Shown: piece after piece, positions 8,969 to 16,694 of the stretch
Layout: each line of letters begins with the position of its first letter
Numbering within the stretch: the first letter of the stretch is position 1
From: Oceanihabitans sediminis
Lineage (GTDB): Bacteria; Bacteroidota; Bacteroidia; Flavobacteriales; Flavobacteriaceae
Assembly (NCBI RefSeq): GCF_003337215.1
Contig: NZ_QPIG01000001.1
Coordinates: forward strand, 744,001-808,000
Reading direction: 5' to 3'
DNA length: 64,000 bases
Notes under the pieces: model-generated
Databases searched by the model: none
What the model was told of the DNA's origin: nothing
What the model saw: only the letters and a program-made list of their open reading frames with translations
Program-made: the position numbers and the translations under genes

Positions 8969-9775
8969 ATGAAAACAGTAAAACAGTTTAAAATTTTTCT
9001 TTTAGCCATATTAACTATTGCAATGTTTAGCTCCTGTGATAGTGATGATACTTCTTCAGAAGGAACATCTAGAATATCTGTTAAGTTAATGGATAATCCT
9101 GGAGATTATGATAACGTTTTTGTTGAGGTTGTAGATGTTAAAGTTAAGCTTAACGATGCTAGTGAAGACGAAAACGGTTGGGTGAGTTTGAACGCTATTA
9201 ATACTGGTGTTTATGATTTATTAGAGCTTACAGGTGGTATTAATGTATTGCTTGTAGATGGTTTTGAAGTTCCTTCAGGAACATTAAACCAAATAAGATT
9301 AGTGCTTGGTGATGATAATTCGGTAGTAATAGACGGAGTTTCACATCCTTTAAATACGCCTAGTGCACAACAATCTGGATTAAAAATAAAAGTAAATGAA
9401 CCACTATCTCCAAATTACGAGTATACGTTCTTATTAGATTTTGATGTAAGTGAATCTATTGTAGTAGCAGGAAACTCAGGAAATATTAACTTAAAACCTG
9501 TAATTAGAGCAAGTGTAGAAGCAAACACTGGAGCTTTAAGTGGGGTTGTTGCTCCTGCAGATTTTCAAACAGAAGTTACAGTAAGTAATGGAGAAATAAC
9601 TGCTTCGGCTTTTACAGATGAAACAGGTGTATTTACAGTAGTTGGTTTACCAGAAGGCGTTTATGATGTAACAGTAACTCCAGATCCAGCTTCAACCTAT
9701 GAAGTCGTGCTTATTGAAAATGTAGAAGTTATCGTAGGTCAAACTTTAGACTTAGGAGAAATCGTATTAAATTAG
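8969..9775 (+). CDS. DUF4382 lipoprotein with C-terminal CarboxypepD-regulatory-like domain
   Basis: 268 residues. The signal peptide ends in a lipobox-like F-S-S-C (Cys23) followed by an acidic D-S-D-D stretch, which in this phylum often directs lipoproteins to the outer membrane surface. Residues about 33-175 resemble DUF4382: I-S-V-K-L-M-D-N-P-G-D-Y, then a conserved V-E-V-V-D-V segment. Residues about 180-268 form an Ig-like/carboxypeptidase regulatory-like beta sandwich (G-A-L-S-G-V-V; G-V-F-T-V-V-G-L-P-E-G-V-Y). The function of the family is unknown; a structural or binding role at the cell surface is inference. It is monocistronic, closed by a strong terminator. Confidence 0.75.
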   Translation: MKTVKQFKIFLLAILTIAMFSSCDSDDTSSEGTSRISVKLMDNPGDYDNVFVEVVDVKVKLNDASEDENGWVSLNAINTGVYDLLELTGGINVLLVDGFEVPSGTLNQIRLVLGDDNSVVIDGVSHPLNTPSAQQSGLKIKVNEPLSPNYEYTFLLDFDVSESIVVAGNSGNINLKPVIRASVEANTGALSGVVAPADFQTEVTVSNGEITASAFTDETGVFTVVGLPEGVYDVTVTPDPASTYEVVLIENVEVIVGQTLDLGEIVLN

Positions 9776-9800
9776 TTAAAGAATTAACTAAATATTTGTT

Positions 9801-9836
9801 AAAGAGCAGCACTATTAGTGCTGCTCTTTATTTTTT
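9801..9836 (+). terminator. Rho-independent terminator after the DUF4382 gene
   Basis: A perfect 13-bp stem (9801-9813 with 9817-9829), loop ATT, followed by a T-rich tract. It also separates this gene from the bat operon. Confidence 0.88.
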
Positions 9837-9900
9837 AACCTATTATTAACAACAGTACAGCAAAAATTTCAACAAATTTACACATGTAAAAATCGAATGC

Positions 9901-9908
9901 TATATTTG
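9901..9908 (+). promoter_or_regulatory. -7 box of the bat operon promoter
   Basis: TATATTTG matches TAnnTTTG and lies 21 bases before the ATG at 9930. It falls just inside the ORF that would begin at the earlier ATG (9897), which argues that 9930 is the true start. No exact TTG -33 element is seen. Confidence 0.5.
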
Positions 9909-9929
9909 AAAGATTTAAAACAGAAAACA

Positions 9930-10931
9930 ATGGAAGTTACCAATACAATTGATATTAAGTCTATTAATGAAAAAATTGAAAAGGAGAGTGCTTTTGTCGA
10001 CTTACTTACATTAGAAATGAATAAAGTAATTGTAGGCCAAAAACACATGGTTGAAAGATTACTTATAGGATTATTAGGTCAAGGACATATACTTTTAGAG
10101 GGTGTTCCTGGACTTGCAAAAACTTTAGCAATTAATACACTATCTCAAGCTGTTGACGGTAGTTTTAGTAGAATACAGTTTACTCCAGATTTATTACCTG
10201 CAGATGTAACTGGTACCTTAATTTATAACATGAAGGAGAATGACTTCAAAATTAAAAAAGGGCCAATTTTTGCAAACTTTGTTCTTGCCGATGAGATTAA
10301 CAGAGCTCCAGCAAAAGTACAATCTGCTTTATTAGAAGCCATGCAGGAAAAGCAAGTAACTATTGGAGACGAAACTTTTAAATTAGATAAGCCGTTCTTA
10401 GTGATGGCAACCCAAAACCCGGTAGAGCAAGAAGGAACCTATCCTTTACCAGAAGCTCAAGTAGACCGTTTTATGTTAAAAACGGTAATTGATTACCCGA
10501 AGCAAGACGAAGAGCAATTAATCATGCGAGCTAACTTAAAAGGATCTTGGGATAAAGTAAATCCGGTGGTTTCTATTTCTCAAATATTAAAAGCACAAGA
10601 AGCAGTTCGCGAAGTGTATATGGATGAGAAAATTGAAAAATACATTTTAGATATTATTTTCGCGACTCGTTATCCTGAAAAATATAGACTTCCAGATTTA
10701 AAGCCTTTGATTTCCTTTGGTTCTTCTCCTCGTGGAAGTATCAACCTAGCAACAGCTGCAAAATGTTATGCATTTATTAAGCGCAGAGGTTATGTGATTC
10801 CAGAAGATGTTCGTGCCGTTGTGTATGATGTGTTACGTCATAGAATCGGAATTACCTACGAAGCAGAGGCTGAAAATATTACTTCGGTAGATATTATTAA
10901 CAAGATTGTAAACGAAATCGAAGTACCATAA
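9930..10931 (+). CDS. MoxR-family AAA+ ATPase
   Basis: 333 residues from the ATG at 9930. The alternative ATG at 9897 would place the promoter box inside the gene. Walker A is G-V-P-G-L-A-K-T (about residues 58-65) and Walker B L-A-D-E-I-N (about 119-124), followed by the family-typical R-A-P-A-K-V-Q-S-A-L-L-E-A-M-Q-E helix. A sensor segment A-T-Q-N-P-V-E-Q-E-G follows. MoxR ATPases act as chaperone-like partners of VWA-domain proteins, often inserting cofactors or maturing complexes. It is first in the cluster with DUF58 and the bat genes, the standard arrangement in Bacteroidota. The cytosolic ATPase would act on the membrane-anchored VWA proteins downstream. Confidence 0.93.
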   Translation: MEVTNTIDIKSINEKIEKESAFVDLLTLEMNKVIVGQKHMVERLLIGLLGQGHILLEGVPGLAKTLAINTLSQAVDGSFSRIQFTPDLLPADVTGTLIYNMKENDFKIKKGPIFANFVLADEINRAPAKVQSALLEAMQEKQVTIGDETFKLDKPFLVMATQNPVEQEGTYPLPEAQVDRFMLKTVIDYPKQDEEQLIMRANLKGSWDKVNPVVSISQILKAQEAVREVYMDEKIEKYILDIIFATRYPEKYRLPDLKPLISFGSSPRGSINLATAAKCYAFIKRRGYVIPEDVRAVVYDVLRHRIGITYEAEAENITSVDIINKIVNEIEVP

Positions 10932-10933
10932 AC

Positions 10934-11017
10934 TTGTCATTTCTGTGAAGGCAGAAATCTCTTAATAATTATTTCGAAATTAATTAGATAGATTTCGCAT
11001 CAACTGCGGAATGGCAA
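10934..11017. repeat. 84-bp three-hairpin palindromic extragenic element
   Basis: Lies between moxR and the DUF58 gene, inside the operon. Terminal arms TTGTCAT and ATGGCAA pair with one G-T wobble. Inside are three hairpins: ATTTCTG/CAGAAAT with loop TGAAGG; a central near-palindrome around ATTTCGAAAT (10971-10980); and TTTCGCA/TGCGGAA with loop TCAAC. The design fits a REP or MITE-like intergenic repeat. The form (GTCATT-C-CTG...GCAG-GAAT) is one I recall as dispersed in related genomes, though I cannot verify copy number here. Confidence 0.65.
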
Positions 11018-11024
11018 TACAAAG

Positions 11025-11891
11025 ATGGATACTAAAGAATTACTAAAAAAAGTACGAAAAATTGAGATCAAGACACGAAGACTGTCTGATCATATTTTTG
11101 GTGGAGAATACCATTCTACCTTTAAGGGGCGTGGTATGACTTTTTCTGAAGTAAGACAATACCAATACGGTGACGATGTTCGTAATATTGATTGGAATGT
11201 TACCGCGCGCTATAACGAACCCTATATAAAAGTTTTTGAAGAAGAACGGGAGCTTACCATGTTGCTCATGGTAGATATTTCAGGTTCGCAATTCTTTGGT
11301 ACAGACGAGCAATTTAAAAGTGAAATAGTAACCGAAATTGCTGCAACTTTAGCATTTTCAGCAACACAGAATAACGATAAAATAGGTTTGATTTTGTTTT
11401 CAGACGAAGTCGAATTATATATTCCTCCTAAAAAAGGAAAATCGCATGTACTGCGAATTATTCGTGAACTTATTGAGTTTAAACCAAAAAGTAAAAAAAC
11501 GAATATTTCCGAAGCATTAAAGTTTATGTCTAGTGTTATGAAAAAGAAAGCCATTGTCTTTGTGCTTTCAGATTTTATAACAGATGACTATAGGCAAACC
11601 CTGAAAATAGCTTCTAAAAAACACGATGTAACAGGAATTCGCATATATGATAAACGGGAAGAGGAAATACCAAATGTAGGTTTGGTACAAATGCAAGACG
11701 AAGAAACAGGCGAGTTGCTTTTAGTAAATACACAGTCTAAAACAGTTCGTAAAAATTATGAAAAGTTCTATCGGGAAAAAGTAGCTTATTATAAAGATAG
11801 TTTTGCGAAATCTGGAGCCGGAACCATAGATTGTAGAACAGATGAAAGTTATGTAAAAAAGCTTTTAGGATACTTTAAATTAAGAGGATAA
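11025..11891 (+). CDS. DUF58 / VWA-like protein of the bat cluster
   Basis: 288 residues. The DUF58 signature (G-D-D-V-R-N-I-D-W-N-V-T-A-R) is at about residues 49-62. A VWA-type metal site D-I-S-G-S (84-88, pattern D-x-S-x-S) follows. No signal peptide or membrane segment is present, so it should be cytosolic, unlike BatA and BatB. DUF58 proteins accompany MoxR ATPases almost universally and are presumed to be their direct partner. It is separated from moxR by an 84-bp structured repeat and is followed 14 bases later by the next operon gene. The C-terminus ends in D-C-R-T-D-E-S-Y, then a basic tail, as in homologues I know. Confidence 0.9.
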   Translation: MDTKELLKKVRKIEIKTRRLSDHIFGGEYHSTFKGRGMTFSEVRQYQYGDDVRNIDWNVTARYNEPYIKVFEEERELTMLLMVDISGSQFFGTDEQFKSEIVTEIAATLAFSATQNNDKIGLILFSDEVELYIPPKKGKSHVLRIIRELIEFKPKSKKTNISEALKFMSSVMKKKAIVFVLSDFITDDYRQTLKIASKKHDVTGIRIYDKREEEIPNVGLVQMQDEETGELLLVNTQSKTVRKNYEKFYREKVAYYKDSFAKSGAGTIDCRTDESYVKKLLGYFKLRG

Positions 11892-11905
11892 AAGATTAAT
11901 TATTT

Positions 11906-13585
11906 ATGACTAACGATTTAAGATTTATGAAGAATAAAATTTCCGCTTTCGGTGTTCCGTCAACGGGCTTTTTATGTATTGTCTTTTTTCTATTGTCCTA
12001 CTTTTCATTTGCACAGCAAATAAGTTCTTCGGCAGATACAACTTCTATAAAAATTGGAGAGCAAATAACCTATAAGGTACAGGTAGAAACAGATACAACA
12101 AACCTGGTTGTTTTCCCAGAAGGGCAAACGTTTCTTCCTCTAGAAGTTATTGATTCTTATAAAATTGACACGACAAAAAAAGATGCTACTTATAAACTTG
12201 TTAAAAAATATGGCTTAACACAATTCGATTCTGGAACCTATACTATTCCGCGACAAAAAATTCTAATTGGTGATAAAACCTTCTTTTCAGACTCTTTAAA
12301 AGTAGAAGTGAAAAGCATTGTGGTAGATACTACAAAACAAGGATTGTACGATATTAAGCCAATTATTGAAGTAGAGAAAAGTCCGAGTCAATGGTGGAAA
12401 TATTTACTAGTAACCCTATTAGTGTTATCGGTTATTAGTTTTCTTTTATACTGGTTTTTGTGGAGAAAAAAGCCACTAACAAAAGAAGAGAAAATTGCAT
12501 TACTTCCACCTTATGATAGAGCGAAATTAGCTTTACAGCAATTGGATGAAAGCGGTTATTTAGAAAACGCCGAATTAAAAGATTATTATTCTGAGTTAAC
12601 TTTCATTATTAGAAAATATCTAGATGAAAAAGTTTACGATCGTGCTTTAGAAAGTACTACTGATGAATTGATAAACAGATTAAACCTTCTTAAAGACGGC
12701 AATCAAATAGCTATTAGTAAGGAGGATATTAAAAATATTGAAACTATTTTAAAACGTGCCGATTTAGTGAAGTTTGCTAAATCTGCTCCAGATATTGAGC
12801 TTGCAAAATTAGATAGAAACACTATCGATTTAGGAATTGATCAAGTTAAGCAAGCCTTACCAGAACCAACAGAAGAAGAAAAATTATTAGACCAACGCTA
12901 TCAAGAAGAGCGAGAGAAGAAACTGAAACGTAAAAAGATAGTTATTACTGTAGTAGCTATTATAGCTTTAGCTGTATTAACTTTTATAGGTTTTGGTCTA
13001 AAATATGGCTTTACCTATGTAAAAGATACTATTATTGGTCATGAAACTAAAGAGCTTTTAGAAGGAAATTGGGTGACCAGCGATTATGGTTTCCCTGCAA
13101 TAACTATTAGTACCCCAAAGGTTTTAAAAAGAGATAATCCACCACTACCTGAAGAAATCAAGGAGCAGTTACAAATTACTGTTTTTAATTATGGTAGTGT
13201 AGTAGAGCCTTTTAGTGTAAAACTATCTACTATAAAAATTCATCAACAAGAAGGACAAGAAGAAGTGGATTTAAATCAAGTTTCGGAAAAAGCAATTCAA
13301 GAGTTTGAAAAGCAAGGTGTTTCTAATATGTTGGTGAAAAAGGAAAAATTTGTAACCCCTAATAATGCCGAAGGGTTAAAAACTTACGGGGCTGCAAGTC
13401 TTCCAGTTGCAAATTCAGATAATTTTTATGAGGGAGAGTATGTATTACTACACTTTACTACCAAAAATGTTATTCAAGAAATAGCAATTACCTATAGAAA
13501 GGGAGATGTATATGCAAGTGAAATTGTAGATAGGATTATTGATTCTGTAGAATTGGTAAAAGAAGAAGCACCAAAAAAAGAATAG
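11906..13585 (+). CDS. Bat-cluster membrane protein, BatD-like N-terminus with DUF4381-type core
   Basis: 559 residues. A signal peptide (ending about F-A-Q-Q, residue 37) precedes an extracytoplasmic beta domain (about 38-150; the T-S-I-K-I-G-E-Q-I segment resembles BatD repeats). A membrane helix follows at about 165-187 (Y-L-L-V-T-L-L-V-L), then a cytosolic helical region with R-K-Y-L-D-E-K-V-Y-D-R-A-L-E-S-T-T-D-E-L resembling DUF4381/BatD C-terminal segments. A second helix at about 347-368 leads to a final 190-residue extracytoplasmic domain. The first ATG may be followed by a better one at 11927. Its place between DUF58 and batA indicates membership of the same complex. The final domain is not recognised. 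Confidence 0.7.
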   Translation: MTNDLRFMKNKISAFGVPSTGFLCIVFFLLSYFSFAQQISSSADTTSIKIGEQITYKVQVETDTTNLVVFPEGQTFLPLEVIDSYKIDTTKKDATYKLVKKYGLTQFDSGTYTIPRQKILIGDKTFFSDSLKVEVKSIVVDTTKQGLYDIKPIIEVEKSPSQWWKYLLVTLLVLSVISFLLYWFLWRKKPLTKEEKIALLPPYDRAKLALQQLDESGYLENAELKDYYSELTFIIRKYLDEKVYDRALESTTDELINRLNLLKDGNQIAISKEDIKNIETILKRADLVKFAKSAPDIELAKLDRNTIDLGIDQVKQALPEPTEEEKLLDQRYQEEREKKLKRKKIVITVVAIIALAVLTFIGFGLKYGFTYVKDTIIGHETKELLEGNWVTSDYGFPAITISTPKVLKRDNPPLPEEIKEQLQITVFNYGSVVEPFSVKLSTIKIHQQEGQEEVDLNQVSEKAIQEFEKQGVSNMLVKKEKFVTPNNAEGLKTYGAASLPVANSDNFYEGEYVLLHFTTKNVIQEIAITYRKGDVYASEIVDRIIDSVELVKEEAPKKE

Positions 13586-13594
13586 TATTAAAGA

Positions 13595-14599
13595 ATGTTT
13601 GAAGGAATAGAATTTTTAAATAAAGAATTTTTCTGGTTGTTTTTACTACTTCCATTAGCTATGCTATGGTATTTTTTCAAGCAAAATAAACAAACAGCCG
13701 AATTAAAAATATCAAGCTTAAAAGGATTTCAAGTAACTAATTCGTGGTTGCCTAAATTTCGTCATGCACTTTTTGTGCTACGTTTGTTAGCTTTAGCTGC
13801 ATTAATAACAGCAATGGCTAGACCACGTACGGTAGATGTTTCAACAAGAACAAAAACCACTCGAGGTATCGACATTGTTATGGCAATAGATGTTTCTGCA
13901 AGTATGCTTGCTAAAGATTTAAGACCAAATCGCTTAGAAGCTCTAAAGGATGTAGCTGCAGAATTTATTAAAGGCAGACCAAACGACAGAATTGGTTTAG
14001 TAGAATACGCAGGAGAAAGTTATACCAGAACACCAATCACAAGCGATAAGGCTATTGTTTTACGTTCTTTAAACGAAATTAAGTACACTTCAGTCATTGA
14101 AGGAGGAACGGCTATAGGAATGGGGTTAGCTACTTCTGTAAACCGATTAAAAGATAGTAAGGCAAAAAGTAAAGTAATTATTCTATTAACCGATGGGGTA
14201 AACAACTCCGGATTTATCGCGCCAAAAATCGCAAGTGAATTGGCTTTAGAATACGGGATTAAAGTATATACCATTGGTCTAGGAACAAATGGTATGGCAC
14301 TGTCGCCAATTGCAATTATGCCTAACGGACAATTTCAATACGGTAGAGTGCAAGTAGAAATTGATGAAAACTTATTAAAAGAAATTGCCAATCAAACTGG
14401 AGGAAAATACTTTAGAGCTACCGATAATAAGAAATTAGCTCAGATTTATGACGAAATAAACAAGTTAGAAAAAACAGATATCGAAGAGTTTAAATACTAT
14501 AATTACGAAGAAAAGTTCCGTCCGCTTGTTCTACTTGCAGGATTGCTTTTAGCAATAGAATTTTTATTGCGATTTACTGTTTTTAGAAGTTTTGTGTAA
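13595..14599 (+). CDS. batA: BatA, VWA-domain membrane protein
   Basis: 334 residues. Two N-terminal hydrophobic segments (about 12-28 and 57-75) flank a short polar stretch. A VWA domain follows, with an intact MIDAS motif D-V-S-A-S (D99, S101, S103), the downstream R-P-N-D-R-I-G-L-V and a T-D-G-V-N-N segment. A C-terminal membrane helix (about 308-326) closes it. This is the N-terminal-helix, VWA, C-terminal-helix layout of BatA/BatB proteins, linked in Bacteroides to oxygen tolerance. It starts 9 bases after the previous gene. The VWA domain probably faces the periplasm; its ligand is unknown. Confidence 0.9.
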   Translation: MFEGIEFLNKEFFWLFLLLPLAMLWYFFKQNKQTAELKISSLKGFQVTNSWLPKFRHALFVLRLLALAALITAMARPRTVDVSTRTKTTRGIDIVMAIDVSASMLAKDLRPNRLEALKDVAAEFIKGRPNDRIGLVEYAGESYTRTPITSDKAIVLRSLNEIKYTSVIEGGTAIGMGLATSVNRLKDSKAKSKVIILLTDGVNNSGFIAPKIASELALEYGIKVYTIGLGTNGMALSPIAIMPNGQFQYGRVQVEIDENLLKEIANQTGGKYFRATDNKKLAQIYDEINKLEKTDIEEFKYYNYEEKFRPLVLLAGLLLAIEFLLRFTVFRSFV

Positions 14600-14628
14600 T
14601 TGATTATGGTGACCGAATACTAAAAGAA

Positions 14629-15669
14629 ATGTATCAACTAGAAGAAAAAATATGGTTTTGGGTTTTAGTGATTATTCCAGTAATAATCCTACTCTTTTTG
14701 ATGCTTCAATTTTGGAAAAATAGAGCACAAAAAAACTTCGCTAATAAAGAAGTCTTAAAGAAATTAAGCCCAAACCAATCCCTTTTTAAAAGCATATTAA
14801 AAGTTACGATTTGGTGTTTAGCTTTTGCTTGCTTAGCTATAGCATTAGTGAACCCCAAGATAGGAACCAAGCTAGAAACGGTTAAACGTGAGGGAGTAGA
14901 TATTGTTTTTGCAGTAGATGTTTCAAAAAGTATGCTTGCAGAAGATATTGCACCAAACAGGTTAGATAAATCCAAACAACTTGTTACGCAAATTATAAAC
15001 ACCCTAGCAAGTGATAGAGTTGGAATCATCGCTTATGCAGCTAAAGCCTTTCCGCAGTTGCCAATTACAACCGATTACGGAGCAGCAAAAATGTTCTTAC
15101 AAAATATGAATACTGATATGCTTTCTTCGCAAGGAACAGCAATTAATGAAGCTATTAAACTTTCGGAAACATATTTTGATAACGACGAGCAAACCAATAG
15201 AGTTCTCATCATTATTTCAGATGGAGAAGATCATTTTGGGCAATCTGCTATCCGTGAAGCAGAAGCTGCTAGCGAACAAGGAATAAGAATTTTCACTATT
15301 GGAGTTGGAGATGTAAAAGGTGGGCCAATTCCTATGAAGAGAAACGGCATCACTTTAAACTATAAAAAAGATAGACAAGGCGAAACCGTAATTACGCGTT
15401 TAAACGAAGAGAATTTAAAGAGCATCGCTTCTGCAGCAAACGGATTTTACATTAACGGAAGCAACACCAACGAAGTGGTAGAAGCTATTCGTGATGTGTT
15501 AAATAAAATGGATAAAAAGGAATTTGAATCTAAAGAATTTGCAGATTTTAAAGACCAATTTCAATGGTTTTTAGCATTAGCAATCTTTCTATTATTTATA
15601 GATATTTTCTTGTTAGAACGAAAAACAGCATGGTTAAAAAGACTTAATCTGTTTAACGAAAACCTTTAG
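14629..15669 (+). CDS. batB: BatB, VWA-domain membrane protein
   Basis: 346 residues, a paralogue of the preceding BatA with the same layout. Membrane helices lie at about 8-28 and 58-76, the MIDAS motif D-V-S-K-S at D97, S99 and S101, then S-D-G-E-D-H near residue 200, and a C-terminal helix at about 312-330. The S-K-S-M-L-A-E-D-I-A-P-N-R block parallels S-A-S-M-L-A-K-D-L-R-P-N-R in BatA, showing an ancient duplication. It is the fifth gene of the operon and probably assembles with BatA through the VWA domains, with the TPR protein BatC next. Confidence 0.9.
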   Translation: MYQLEEKIWFWVLVIIPVIILLFLMLQFWKNRAQKNFANKEVLKKLSPNQSLFKSILKVTIWCLAFACLAIALVNPKIGTKLETVKREGVDIVFAVDVSKSMLAEDIAPNRLDKSKQLVTQIINTLASDRVGIIAYAAKAFPQLPITTDYGAAKMFLQNMNTDMLSSQGTAINEAIKLSETYFDNDEQTNRVLIIISDGEDHFGQSAIREAEAASEQGIRIFTIGVGDVKGGPIPMKRNGITLNYKKDRQGETVITRLNEENLKSIASAANGFYINGSNTNEVVEAIRDVLNKMDKKEFESKEFADFKDQFQWFLALAIFLLFIDIFLLERKTAWLKRLNLFNENL

Positions 15670-15776
15670 TTTTCAATAAAATGCAAGTCAGGTAAAGACA
15701 AAAATGACTGATAGATATTTTATAAAATCTTTAACTATAAGCAAAGCAGTAGTTTTATAATTTAGTAAAAAATCAA

Positions 15777-16646
15777 ATGAAAAATATATTAATAGTCATA
15801 TTCACTTTTTTTAGCATTGCTTCTTTTGCACAAGACAGGGAGGAGCAAAATCTTCTATCGCAAAAAAAAGCAAATGACTTGGTGTATAAAGCAAACGTTT
15901 TAGTAGATAATGACGAGCTTGTTTCTGCAGAAATGGAATATAGAAAAGCCATTTCAGAACAACCAAACTACGCTGTAGGAGCTTATAATCTTGGAAATTC
16001 ATATTATAAACAAGGAAACTACGAAGAGGCTTTATTTCGTTTAAAGCAAACAGCAAGACATGCAAATACTAAAGATGAAAAACATAGAGCTTTTCATAAT
16101 ATTGGAAACGTTTTAATGCAAAACAAACAATGTAAAGAAGCTGCCGAAGCTTTTAAAAGTGCATTAAGAAACAATCCTTCAGATGATGAAACGCGCTATA
16201 ATTATGCTTTAGCCAAAGAATGTGCAGAGCAGCAACAAGACGAGGAAGATCAGCAGGACGAAAATAAGGACGAAGAAAACCAAGACGATCAAGAGAATCA
16301 AGACAACCAAGACCAAGAAGATAAAGAGGATAAAAAAGAGCAAGAGGATCAAGGCGACCAGGAAGAAGATAATAAAGATGAAAACTCTGAAGACGAAGGT
16401 GATAAGGATAAAAATGAAGGAGAAGATAAAGAAGACGAAGATGGGAATCCTAAAGATGAAAATCAAGATCAAGGAGAAGGCGATAAGGATAAAAAAGAAA
16501 ATCCACAACCACAACCAGGTCAATTGTCACCACAGCAAATTAAAAACCTGCTAGAGGCAATGAACGATCAGGAGCAAAAAGTACAAGACAAAATCAATGC
16601 TCAAAAAGAAAAAGGAGCAAAAGTACAAACAGAAAAAGATTGGTAA
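15777..16646 (+). CDS. batC: BatC, TPR protein with long acidic low-complexity tail
   Basis: 289 residues. A signal peptide ends about A-S-F-A-Q (residue 19). TPR helices occupy about 30-150 (V-G-A-Y-N-L-G-N-S-Y-Y-K-Q-G-N-Y-E-E-A; H-N-I-G-N-V-L). Residues 151-240 are almost entirely Asp, Glu, Gln, Asn, Lys and Gly. The last 45 residues contain S-P-Q-Q-I-K-N-L-L-E-A-M, a conserved BatC ending. TPR proteins of this cluster are thought to scaffold the complex. The acidic tail is 90 residues of disordered polyanion and makes misleading open frames in other phases. The gene starts 107 bases after batB. Confidence 0.88.
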   Translation: MKNILIVIFTFFSIASFAQDREEQNLLSQKKANDLVYKANVLVDNDELVSAEMEYRKAISEQPNYAVGAYNLGNSYYKQGNYEEALFRLKQTARHANTKDEKHRAFHNIGNVLMQNKQCKEAAEAFKSALRNNPSDDETRYNYALAKECAEQQQDEEDQQDENKDEENQDDQENQDNQDQEDKEDKKEQEDQGDQEEDNKDENSEDEGDKDKNEGEDKEDEDGNPKDENQDQGEGDKDKKENPQPQPGQLSPQQIKNLLEAMNDQEQKVQDKINAQKEKGAKVQTEKDW

Positions 16647-16694
16647 GAATCATTTTGTCGTTCCTATACAATTAGGAATTCATTTTGAAAAACT

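Noticed and set aside
16209-16554. Long ORFs on plus frame 2 and the minus strand over the BatC tail
   Set aside because: They arise from the D/E/K/N-rich codons of the acidic tail, which avoid stop codons in other frames; compositions (Lys/Arg/Ile or Phe/Leu/Ile/Val only) are not protein-like.
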